Shown here in pieces: positions 22,209 through 29,981 of a DNA stretch of 64,000 nucleotides. The stretch is from Tumebacillus avium. Its GTDB lineage: Bacteria > Bacillota > Bacilli > Tumebacillales > Tumebacillaceae. A program made the translations under genes and the position numbers. Where the stretch lies: the NCBI RefSeq assembly GCF_002162355.1, contig NZ_CP021434.1, positions 5,185,769 through 5,249,768 of the forward strand, read 5' to 3'. Positions within the stretch are counted from its first letter, which is position 1; each line of letters starts with the position of its first letter. The notes beneath the pieces are model-generated. The model was not told where the DNA came from and ran no database searches. It saw nothing but the letters and a program-made list of their open reading frames with translations.

Positions 22209-23696
22209 TCACTCCCCGTGCATGTTTTTGGCGATGCCTTGCAGTTGGTCGGCCAGCTTGGAAAGCGCGGCTGCGGAAGAGACGATCTCCGCCATCGAGG
22301 CGATCTGCTCTTCGGTCGCCGCCGACACGTTTTGCGCGGCCGAAGCCGAAGTTGCGGAGATCTCCCAGATCTGGCGGATCGCGCTGACCACGCGCTCCAC
22401 GTCGTCCATCATCTCCTGCGAGGAATGGGAGACTTCCTGCACGCCGCCTGCCACTTCAACAACGGAGCGGCGGATTTCATCAAACGACTGCCCAGCGCGG
22501 TTGACGACTTCGATGCCGTCTGCCACTTCTTTGGCGCCCGCTTCCATCATCGTGATCGCGCTGCCCGTCTCCGCCTGAATCGCTTCGATCAGCGCAGAAA
22601 TCTTGCTCGCCGACTGACCGGACTGCTCGGCCAATTTACGCACTTCATCGGCCACCACCGCAAACCCGCGCCCATGCTCACCAGCCCGCGCCGCCTCGAT
22701 CGCAGCGTTTAACGCCAGCAGGTTGGTCTGTGCCGAGATGCCGGTGATCACTTCGACGATCTGCCCGATCTCCTGCGAGCGGTCACCGAGGCGCTGCACC
22801 CCTTCGGTCAGTTCACTCATCCGCGAGTTGATCGAGTTCATCTGGCGCACGACCGTCTGAATCGCCACGTCCCCGGTGCTGGCCAGCTCTTCGGTGCGGT
22901 CGGCGTTGCTGGCGACCTTTTGCACCTGCTCCGTGATCATCGTGATGTTGCCGGAGATCTCCTGAATCGCTTCCGAACTCTCTTCGATCGAATGCACCTG
23001 GCGCTCCGCCCCGTGCGACAACTCATTGATGGTGCTGGCGATATGCTCGGTCACGAGGTTGGTCTGTTCCGCTCCGGCGGTCAGTTGCTCTGCCGAAGTG
23101 GCCACCTGCATCGCGCTTTCGCCGAGATGCGCGACCAGTTCTTCCAAACGGCCATTGGCCTGCGACAACACCTGTTCGTGCTGCACCAGCTCTTTGCTGC
23201 TGCGCTCCCCGAGCCGGGTCTGGGCGATCATTACGCCCGATACGATCAGGAACATCAGGTTCAGCACACCAAAGTTGGTCGTGTTGATCGCTTCAAAAAC
23301 AGCATGTCCGGAAAAATAGAACCAGTTCGTCATGATCACCCCAAGCACCATGGCCAGCACCAGCGGCCGGAAGTTGTGGTACAAGGAAACCAGAGCCAAA
23401 CTGAAGTAGACGACCAGATAGTTTGACATCTGACCGGTAGAGTTTACGAGCAAGAAAGATAGAATATACAAAAAAATCGGGATGAGGTACATGATCTTAT
23501 CGACGAACAGGCGCTTCCAGACCAACAGGGTCAAAATGACGCCAATCAAACCGCCCAGGCCGGTCACCAACTTGATCGTGTCCGGATTGACACCGATCGC
23601 AATGATCGCGACCGCTGTAAACACCAAGACAGCCCACAGCAATTTGCAAAGCAGCACATTGCGCTTGTGCAGATATTCTAATTTTTTCTCATGCAT
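22209..23696 (-). CDS. Methyl-accepting chemotaxis protein with polytopic N-terminus
   Basis: The 495-residue protein has six hydrophobic segments (residues about 14-170), no HAMP domain and no extracellular sensor domain of note. A long helical signalling domain follows. The signalling hairpin tip reads EIVEVITGISAQTNLLALNA, the conserved CheA/CheW-binding region. A membrane-embedded sensor of energy or lipid state is possible, but not shown. ATG 23696 follows GGGG by nine bases; the frame is open from 23729. Confidence 0.88.
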   Translation of the reverse strand: MHEKKLEYLHKRNVLLCKLLWAVLVFTAVAIIAIGVNPDTIKLVTGLGGLIGVILTLLVWKRLFVDKIMYLIPIFLYILSFLLVNSTGQMSNYLVVYFSLALVSLYHNFRPLVLAMVLGVIMTNWFYFSGHAVFEAINTTNFGVLNLMFLIVSGVMIAQTRLGERSSKELVQHEQVLSQANGRLEELVAHLGESAMQVATSAEQLTAGAEQTNLVTEHIASTINELSHGAERQVHSIEESSEAIQEISGNITMITEQVQKVASNADRTEELASTGDVAIQTVVRQMNSINSRMSELTEGVQRLGDRSQEIGQIVEVITGISAQTNLLALNAAIEAARAGEHGRGFAVVADEVRKLAEQSGQSASKISALIEAIQAETGSAITMMEAGAKEVADGIEVVNRAGQSFDEIRRSVVEVAGGVQEVSHSSQEMMDDVERVVSAIRQIWEISATSASAAQNVSAATEEQIASMAEIVSSAAALSKLADQLQGIAKNMHGE

Positions 23697-23818
23697 GCTT
23701 CTTTTCCCCTTCGAACGTAAATTAATCATAATTTAGTGAAATATAAATTGACCGCTTGTGTCATGTTCAATTGTAGCTCTATTATAAGCTGAAGTGATTG
23801 TTCCGACAATCTTTTTTC

Positions 23819-23857
23819 CCAAGAAAAAGCACCGCCTCAGTTGCAGGCGGTGCTTGG
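23819..23857 (-). terminator. Terminator of the small acidic protein gene
   Basis: AAGCACCGCC pairs with GGCGGTGCTT; the minus strand continues TTTCTT. Confidence 0.8.
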
Positions 23858-23859
23858 GG

Positions 23860-24063
23860 TCAGCCATTTTGTTGCGATTGGCCGGACTGGTTGTTTTTCT
23901 TATGGTTGGGCGTGAGGTCAGGCTTCAACGCCTGCACCATGTTATCCCAGATCGTCGTGTCCTCATCGCCTGGCACCGACATGTCATACGGGACGTTGAC
24001 GTCTTGTCCCATCATCACATCTTCGGTCGGAAATTGGTTCTTGCCGTTCTTTTGCTCTTCCAT
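23860..24063 (-). CDS. Small acidic hypothetical protein
   Basis: The 67-residue product starts behind a strong AAGGAGG. It is polar and probably disordered, with an acidic middle (VPGDEDTTIWDNMVQALKPD) and a Gln/Asn-rich tail. There is no signal peptide. Small polar proteins like this are common in spore-formers, but no family is recognised. It is divergent from phnD and has its own terminator. Confidence 0.6.
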   Translation of the reverse strand: MEEQKNGKNQFPTEDVMMGQDVNVPYDMSVPGDEDTTIWDNMVQALKPDLTPNHKKNNQSGQSQQNG

Positions 24064-24121
24064 TTTGTGTAACCTCCTTAGTGGGCAATTCCTTCTATAG
24101 AATCGCCCAAGGGAAGCAAGT

Positions 24122-24151
24122 TTGATTCACACGCCCACTTTTCGGTATAAT
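24122..24151 (+). promoter_or_regulatory. Promoter of phnD-phnE
   Basis: TTGATT (24122-24127) and TATAAT (24146-24151), 18-base spacer, 44 bases before the phnD ATG. Confidence 0.55.
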
Positions 24152-24194
24152 CACTTGTGGAGAGATACCCCCTTGATGGGAATGGAGGAACATT

Positions 24195-25106
24195 ATGAAA
24201 AGAAAGAGCACCTTATCGCTGATCCTGATGCTGGTGATGGCGTTGGTTATCGTCGGCTGCGGAGGCGGCACTTCTGAGCCGAAGCAAGAGGACAATGGCC
24301 AAAACGCGGCCCCCGCAACATCGCTCAGCGTGGGCTTGATCCCTGCTGAGACCAAGATTTCGCCGGAGACGCTGGAGAAATTCCGCGCGTACTTAGAAAA
24401 AGAGACCGGCCTGAAAGTGACGATGAACAACTATCCTGACTACAACGGCGTCGTCGAAGCACTGAACTTTAACAAGCTTGACGTGGCCTACCTCGGTCCG
24501 CTGACCTATGTCATCGCCCACGAAAAAGGCGGTGCCCAGGCGATCGTTGCCAAAACGGCAAAAGGCGTGCCGTTCTACTATTCCTACATCCTGGTACATA
24601 AAGACTCGAAATACAACACGCTCGAAGACCTGATCGCCGACAAGCAAAACGTTGATTTTGCATTTGGCGACCCGAACTCGACGTCCGGCTCGCTGATCCC
24701 GGGCATGGAACTGAAAGCGCGCGGCGTCTACCGCGGCAAGCAGGACTCCGATTTCAAAAGCATCACCTTCACCATGGCGCATGACGTGACGGCGCTGTCG
24801 ATTCAAAACAAAAAAGTCACGGCCGGCGCCATCGACTCCGCTTATTATGACAAACTGGTCGAAAAAGGCACGGTCGACGGCACGCAGTTTAAAAAGATCT
24901 GGCAGTCGGAGAAACTATTCCAGTACCCGTTTGTCGTCAAGAAAAACATGGATGCAGCGACGATCGAAAAGCTGCAGACCGCGTTCCTGAACCTGAAAGA
25001 CCAAGAAATCCTCGACGCCTTCGCAGCGGACGGCTTCGTGAAAGCGACGCACCAAGATTACGAAGCGATCGAAAAAGCGGCTAAGGCGGACGGTCGTCTC
25101 CAATAA
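24195..25106 (+). CDS. phnD: Phosphonate/phosphate-type ABC substrate-binding lipoprotein
   Basis: The 303-residue protein has a lipoprotein signal (VIVGC, cysteine near residue 22) and the PhnD-like binding fold. Motifs include LSVGLIPAETK, then FNKLDVAYLGPLTYV and FGDPNSTSGSLIPG. Family members bind phosphonates, phosphite or related oxyanions. A GGAGG site precedes the ATG. The permease gene follows 32 bp later, but no ATPase gene is adjacent. Confidence 0.85.
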   Translation: MKRKSTLSLILMLVMALVIVGCGGGTSEPKQEDNGQNAAPATSLSVGLIPAETKISPETLEKFRAYLEKETGLKVTMNNYPDYNGVVEALNFNKLDVAYLGPLTYVIAHEKGGAQAIVAKTAKGVPFYYSYILVHKDSKYNTLEDLIADKQNVDFAFGDPNSTSGSLIPGMELKARGVYRGKQDSDFKSITFTMAHDVTALSIQNKKVTAGAIDSAYYDKLVEKGTVDGTQFKKIWQSEKLFQYPFVVKKNMDAATIEKLQTAFLNLKDQEILDAFAADGFVKATHQDYEAIEKAAKADGRLQ

Positions 25107-25138
25107 TCGGGTCGCAACAAATCGGACGGTGATCTCAG

Positions 25139-25909
25139 ATGTCCTACTTTTGGCGGAAAAGAGTGCGGCGAATGTTTTATTTCGCCGTGCTCTTCTCGCT
25201 TCTCGTGTGGAGCATGTTAGCCACGGGCGTCGACTTCAGGCAGTTGCTGGGGCTTGGCAGCACGTGGAGCTTTATCGCCGGACAGTGGTTCCCGCCGCAG
25301 TGGGATGTCTTGCAGGAAGCGCTGAAACAATCGGTGCTGACCTTGCAGATCGCCTTTGTCGGGACGACGTTCGGCTTGCTGTTTGCGCTGCCGTTCTCTT
25401 TTGTGGCGGCGCGCAACACACCGCTGCCCAAAGCGGTGCATGGGATGGTGCGCACGTTCCTCAGCTTTCTGCGCTCCGTGCCGGAGATCGTCTGGGGCCT
25501 GATCTTGGTGCCAACGATCGGTCTAGGACCGTTTGGCGGGGTGCTGGCAATCATGCTGCACAACATCGGGGTGCTTGGCAAACTGGTCGCCGAAATGATC
25601 GAAGCGTCCGACAAGGAGCCGCAGCAGGCGATCATCGCCACCGGCGGCAATCGGCTGCACGTCCTCGGGCTTGCAATTCTGCCGGATATTATCCCGCACA
25701 TCTTTTCACAATACTTTTATCGGATGGAAGTGGCGACCCGCACCTCGCTTGTGCTGGGCTTTATCGGCGCAGGCGGGCTTGGCAACATGCTGTTTATCGA
25801 TTTTAAAGTGTTTGCCTATCAGGCGGTGGCTGTGGAAGTCTTTGTGATCATGCTGCTCGTCATTTTGATTGATGCAATTGGCGGCTTTGTCCGCAAACGA
25901 ATGCTGTAA
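25139..25909 (+). CDS. phnE: Phosphonate-type ABC permease
   Basis: The 256-residue protein has about six membrane segments and a binding-protein-dependent permease domain (about 70-250). The ATPase-contact loop sits around MIEASDKEPQQAIIATGGNR, and GFIGAGGLG is the PhnE C-terminal motif. It would import the ligand of the adjacent PhnD. A PhnC ATPase is missing here, so it must share one encoded elsewhere or be a remnant. Confidence 0.85.
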   Translation: MSYFWRKRVRRMFYFAVLFSLLVWSMLATGVDFRQLLGLGSTWSFIAGQWFPPQWDVLQEALKQSVLTLQIAFVGTTFGLLFALPFSFVAARNTPLPKAVHGMVRTFLSFLRSVPEIVWGLILVPTIGLGPFGGVLAIMLHNIGVLGKLVAEMIEASDKEPQQAIIATGGNRLHVLGLAILPDIIPHIFSQYFYRMEVATRTSLVLGFIGAGGLGNMLFIDFKVFAYQAVAVEVFVIMLLVILIDAIGGFVRKRML

Positions 25910-25940
25910 GTTTAGGGTAGGAGAAAGGAGCAGACCCTCC

Positions 25941-26345
25941 ATGACCGCGAAACGTTATTTTACGGTGCAGGAAGCGAATGCGCTGGTGCCGGAACTGGAG
26001 TCCCTGCTGCGCGAACTGCAAGGGATGAAGCGCGAGATTCAGCGCCGCCACCAGCAGCTTCAAGAGGCCAAGCTCCAATTTGCCGGCACGGTGTCGGTGA
26101 GCAGTGATGCTTTCTTCGCAGAAGAAGCTGAGCTGGAATTCCTCATCTTCAGCGCCAACTCGCTGTTGGGACAGATTCATGGCACCGGTGTGGAGATCAA
26201 AGACATCGACACCGGGCTCTGCGACTTCTATGCGCTGCGTGAAGGCGTTGAAGTCCTCTTATGCTGGCGGATGGGCGAGCCGGAGATTCGCTATTGGCAC
26301 GGACTCTATGATGGCTTTATGGGCAGACGAATGATCGATTTCTAA
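25941..26345 (+). CDS. DUF2203-family protein
   Basis: The 134-residue soluble protein opens with RYFTVQEANALVPELE, the DUF2203 hallmark. A coiled region follows (residues 25-50), then the C-terminal GVEIKDIDTGLCDF and LCWRMGEPEIRYWHGL segments. The family is widespread in Bacilli and Actinobacteria with unknown function. ATG 25941 is set by AAAGGAG nine bases upstream. It starts 31 bp after phnE and ends at a strong terminator, so it may belong to the phn transcript. Confidence 0.85.
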   Translation: MTAKRYFTVQEANALVPELESLLRELQGMKREIQRRHQQLQEAKLQFAGTVSVSSDAFFAEEAELEFLIFSANSLLGQIHGTGVEIKDIDTGLCDFYALREGVEVLLCWRMGEPEIRYWHGLYDGFMGRRMIDF

Positions 26346-26352
26346 ATACGCC

Positions 26353-26391
26353 AAACAGCCGGATTCCCCTCGGGGAGCCCGGCTGTTTTTT
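26353..26391 (+). terminator. Terminator of the phn-DUF2203 unit
   Basis: AACAGCC (26354-26360) pairs with GGCTGTT (26381-26387), inner CGG/CCG and CCCC/GGGG pairs, T run to 26391. Confidence 0.85.
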
Positions 26392-26632
26392 ATCCGCGTG
26401 CGGCTCTGATCTTAAGCTTTGTGATGCGTCCGACCGGCACTTTCAACTGGGAGATGCGCAGCCCTTCGTGCTTCAGCTCTTCGACGAGCAGATGGCGAAA
26501 ATACACATAGTCCACTTCCAGCGTATCCCGCTGCCCGTCCAGCAGGTCCTGCAGCCCGCAGCGCAGTGCATCGTCGAGGAACAGTTCCAGCTTGAGCTCT
26601 TTGATCTTCGTCTTCCCGCTTCCCTCTGCCAC
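26390..26632 (-). CDS. Hypothetical small protein downstream of dtd
   Basis: GTG at 26632 follows AGGAGGG by six bases. The 80-residue product is basic and lacks a signal. It has a helical middle (LFLDDALRCGLQDLLDGQRD) and a strand-rich C-terminus (ISQLKVPVGRITKLKIRAAR). No family recognised. It lies 92 bp downstream of dtd on the same strand, past a terminator hairpin. Confidence 0.6.
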   Translation of the reverse strand: MAEGSGKTKIKELKLELFLDDALRCGLQDLLDGQRDTLEVDYVYFRHLLVEELKHEGLRISQLKVPVGRITKLKIRAARG

Positions 26633-26674
26633 GAAACACCCTCCTTTTTTCACATACCTACTCGTTTGCCTAAC

Positions 26675-26701
26675 AAAAAAGACCGCCAGGTTCGGCAGTC
26701 C
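26675..26701 (-). terminator. Terminator of the relA-dtd transcript
   Basis: GACTGCC and GGCGGTC pair with one G-T; the minus strand continues TTTTTTG (A run at 26675-26680). Confidence 0.7.
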
Positions 26702-26723
26702 GTAGGAATCAAATAAGGAAAAA

Positions 26724-27173
26724 TTAAAAGGTGCGCTTGCTTTCAAGAAGCAGGGTGACCGGGCCGTCATTGACCAGTTCGACGTCCATCATCGCGCCAA
26801 ACACGCCCGTTTCCACCTGTACGCCAAGTTGGCGTGCCTTGTCATTAAACGCTTCATATAATTCATTGGCAAAATCGGGCTTGGCCGCATCCATAAAGTT
26901 GGGACGGCGGCCTTTGCGACAGTCTCCGTACAGGGTGAACTGCGAAACGGAGAGCAGCGCTCCGCCGATGTCGAGCAGAGACAGGTTCATCTTGCCGGCT
27001 TCGTCTTCGAACACGCGCAGGTTGACCACTTTATCAACCAGGTAGTCGACGTCTGCCATCGTGTCGTCGTGGGTGACGCCAACGAGCAGGACGAAGCCGC
27101 GTCCGATCTCCCCTGTCACTTGACCTTCGACGGTGACTTTGCCGCGGGAGACCCGCTGTACTACGATTCTCAT
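26724..27173 (-). CDS. dtd: D-aminoacyl-tRNA deacylase
   Basis: The 149-residue protein matches DTD. It opens MRIVVQRVSRGKVTVEGQ, has the SQFTLYGDCRKGRRP motif (residues about 77-90) and the NDGPVTLLLES motif near the C-terminus, which form the active site across the dimer. It removes D-amino acids and glycine from mischarged tRNAs in the cytoplasm. Length is normal. It lies 22 bp after relA, as in Bacillus subtilis. Confidence 0.95.
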   Translation of the reverse strand: MRIVVQRVSRGKVTVEGQVTGEIGRGFVLLVGVTHDDTMADVDYLVDKVVNLRVFEDEAGKMNLSLLDIGGALLSVSQFTLYGDCRKGRRPNFMDAAKPDFANELYEAFNDKARQLGVQVETGVFGAMMDVELVNDGPVTLLLESKRTF

Positions 27174-27195
27174 CAGATTACGCTCCCTGTTCTGC

Positions 27196-29484
27196 CTATT
27201 GCATGATCCGGCGCACCGTGTAGATGTCTTTGATCCGCTTGATGCGCTCGACGACCGAATGCAGGTGGTCGACGTTGCGGATGTTGATCGTCAGCGAGAT
27301 CGTCGCCATCTTGCGCTTGTCAGCGCGTCCGGAGACCGCAGTGATGTCCGTCTTCGATTCGGCGACGGCCATCATCACTTCGTTGATCAGGCCGCGGCGG
27401 TCGAGCGCCGTGATCTCGATCTCCACGCTGTAGGAGACGGTCGGTGCGCTTTCCCATTCCACTTCGATCAAGCGGTTGTCTTCATTTTCCTCCACTGCAT
27501 GCAAATTCGGACAGTTTGTGCGGTGCACGGAGACTCCGCGCCCTTTGGTGACAAACCCCTGAATTTCATCGCCCGGCACCGGGTTGCAGCAGCGGGAGAA
27601 GCGGATCAGCATGTTGTCGATGCCTTTGACCTGCACGCCAAGGTTGCTTTTCTTTTTCTTCTTGGGCTCTTGCTTCACATCCGGGATCATCTCGATCTCC
27701 GCCGGCGGCGTTTCGCGCTTGATCTTCTCGACGATGCGGGTGATCACCTGATGCGCCGAGAAACCGCCGTAGCCGACCGCAGCCAGCATGTCGTCGACCT
27801 TGGTGAAGTTAAACTTATTCGCCACTTCTTCGAGGTTCTTGTCGGTCAGCCATTCGAGGTTGATGTTATGTTTCTTCGCCTCTTTTTCGACGCTGTCACG
27901 TCCCTTGGAGACGTTCTCCTCGCGCTTCTCCTTCTTGAACCACTGGCGGATCTTCGACTTGGCCTGGGAGGACTTGACGACCTTGATCCAGTCGAAGCTC
28001 GGGCCGTAGGAGTGCTTGCTGGTCAGGACTTCGACGATGTCGCCCGTCTTCAGCTTGTAATCGAGCGGCACGATCTTGCCGTTGATCTTCGCGCCGATCG
28101 TGCGGTTGCCGATGTCGGTGTGAATGCGGTAGGCAAAGTCGATCGGCACCGAGCCTGCAGGCAGCTGAATGACGTCGCCCTTCGGTGTGAAGACAAACAC
28201 TTCATCGGCAAACAGGTCGAACTTCAGCGTCTCCATGAACTCTTGGGCGTCTTTAAAATCCTGCTGCCATTCCAGGATCTCGCGGAACCAGGCCAGCTTT
28301 TGCTGGAACGACGCGTCTTTCGCTTGGGCGATGTTGCCTTGCCCGCCCGCTTCCTTGTCTTTCTCCTTAGAAGCCGGACCTTGCGTGCCCGCCTGCTCCT
28401 TGTACAGCCAGTGTGCCGCGATGCCGTATTCGGCGGTGCGGTGCATCTCCCACGTGCGGATCTGGATCTCCAGCGGTTCGCCGCGCGGGCCGATGACGGT
28501 GGTGTGCAAGGACTGGTACATGTTGGCTTTAGGCATGGCGATAAAGTCTTTGAAACGGCCCGGCATCGGCTTCCACATCGTGTGGACGATGCCTAAGATC
28601 GCATAGCAGTCTTTGATCGAATCCACGATGATGCGGACGGCAAGCAGGTCATAGATCTCGTTGAATTGTTTGTTAAAGTTGACCATCTTGCGGTAAATCG
28701 AATACAGGTGCTTGGCGCGCCCGGAGATCTCCGCCTTCAGTTCCAGCTCGTTAAATTTTTCTTTGAGTCCGTCGATGACTTCCTGCACGTATTCTTCGCG
28801 CTCTTTGCGCTTTTTCGCCATCAGGTTGACGATGCGATAATACTGTTGCGGGTTCATGTAGCGCAGTGCGATGTCTTCGAGCTCCCACTTCATCGTCGAG
28901 ATCCCGAGACGGTGCGCGAGCGGCGCGTAGATCTCCAAAGTCTCGTTCGCCGTCTTGACTTGCTTTTCAACCGGCTGGTGCTTCAGCGTGCGCATGTTGT
29001 GCAAGCGGTCGGCCAGTTTGATCAAGATGACGCGGATGTCCTTGGCCATCGCCATGAACATCTTGCGGAGGTTCTCCGCCTGCGCCTCTTCTTTGGAGTT
29101 GAACTTGATTCGTTCCAGCTTGGTGACGCCGTCGACCAGCGTCGCCACTTCCGGGCCGAATTGCCCGACAAGTGTTTCTTCGGTGACGTGCGTGTCCTCC
29201 ACCACGTCGTGCAGCAAAGCTGCAGAGAGGGTCACCGCATCCAGTTCGAGATCGGCTAAGATCTCGGCAACAGCAACCGGATGCATGATGTACGGCTCGC
29301 CCGAGGAACGGGTCTGGCCCCGGTGAGCTTCTTCGGACATATCAAAGGCGCGGCGAACCATCGCCACATCCGCTTCGGATAGATATTTGCCGATCTTTTC
29401 GATCAAGCGCCCGATGCCCACCAGATCAACCACCCCCGTTGCTGCTTTGTCCGAATTAGTACTGGACGAGTGAGAAGACGTCAT
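27196..29484 (-). CDS. relA: Bifunctional (p)ppGpp synthetase/hydrolase
   Basis: The 762-residue protein has the full RSH layout. It has an N-terminal HD hydrolase (YIMHPVAVAEIL, then HDVVEDTHV, residues about 60-160) and a synthetase domain (about 240-350, with YQSLHTTVIGPRGEPLEIQI). A TGS domain (about 420-480) and a C-terminal ACT domain (about 690-760) follow. It makes and degrades (p)ppGpp in the stringent response. The start overlaps the end of apt by 29 bp, so translation is probably coupled. Confidence 0.96.
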   Translation of the reverse strand: MTSSHSSSTNSDKAATGVVDLVGIGRLIEKIGKYLSEADVAMVRRAFDMSEEAHRGQTRSSGEPYIMHPVAVAEILADLELDAVTLSAALLHDVVEDTHVTEETLVGQFGPEVATLVDGVTKLERIKFNSKEEAQAENLRKMFMAMAKDIRVILIKLADRLHNMRTLKHQPVEKQVKTANETLEIYAPLAHRLGISTMKWELEDIALRYMNPQQYYRIVNLMAKKRKEREEYVQEVIDGLKEKFNELELKAEISGRAKHLYSIYRKMVNFNKQFNEIYDLLAVRIIVDSIKDCYAILGIVHTMWKPMPGRFKDFIAMPKANMYQSLHTTVIGPRGEPLEIQIRTWEMHRTAEYGIAAHWLYKEQAGTQGPASKEKDKEAGGQGNIAQAKDASFQQKLAWFREILEWQQDFKDAQEFMETLKFDLFADEVFVFTPKGDVIQLPAGSVPIDFAYRIHTDIGNRTIGAKINGKIVPLDYKLKTGDIVEVLTSKHSYGPSFDWIKVVKSSQAKSKIRQWFKKEKREENVSKGRDSVEKEAKKHNINLEWLTDKNLEEVANKFNFTKVDDMLAAVGYGGFSAHQVITRIVEKIKRETPPAEIEMIPDVKQEPKKKKKSNLGVQVKGIDNMLIRFSRCCNPVPGDEIQGFVTKGRGVSVHRTNCPNLHAVEENEDNRLIEVEWESAPTVSYSVEIEITALDRRGLINEVMMAVAESKTDITAVSGRADKRKMATISLTINIRNVDHLHSVVERIKRIKDIYTVRRIMQ

Positions 29485-29968
29485 ACCCGTTCAGCTTCTC
29501 CCGTCCGTTGAGATACGACAACTCAACCAGGAAGCAGACGCCAACCACTTGGGCGCCTAGGCTTTCCACCAGTTGAATGGTCGCTCCGATCGTCCCTCCT
29601 GTCGCGAGAAGGTCGTCGGCGATGATCACACGCTGACCCGGCTGCACCGCGTCTTTGTGAATTTCCAGCGAGTCTTTGCCGTACTCCAGCGAGTAGTCGA
29701 CGGAGATGGTCTCATGCGGCAGTTTGCCCGGCTTGCGGATCGGCACGAAGCCTTTGGAAAGCGCATACGCCATCGGCGCTGCCAGCACGAAGCCGCGGGA
29801 CTCCGGACCTGCGATGATGTCAGCGTTGCGCTCAGCTGCGAATTGCGAAAACTGGTCGATCGCGGCGCGGAACGCTTCGCCGTCGTTGAGCAGGGTGGTG
29901 ATATCTTTAAAACGAATCCCCGGGGACGGGAAGTCGGAAATCACGCGGATTTTATCTTTGAAGTTCAT
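29456..29968 (-). CDS. apt: Adenine phosphoribosyltransferase
   Basis: The 170-residue enzyme converts adenine and PRPP to AMP. The PRPP loop VIIADDLLATGGTIGA lies at about residues 118-133, and GPESRGFVLAAPMAY is the family N-terminal motif. Normal length. It sits between recJ and relA as in Bacillus subtilis, 13 bp after recJ. Confidence 0.96.
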   Translation of the reverse strand: MNFKDKIRVISDFPSPGIRFKDITTLLNDGEAFRAAIDQFSQFAAERNADIIAGPESRGFVLAAPMAYALSKGFVPIRKPGKLPHETISVDYSLEYGKDSLEIHKDAVQPGQRVIIADDLLATGGTIGATIQLVESLGAQVVGVCFLVELSYLNGREKLNGYDVFSLVQY

Positions 29969-29981
29969 CTGGTTAGTCCTC

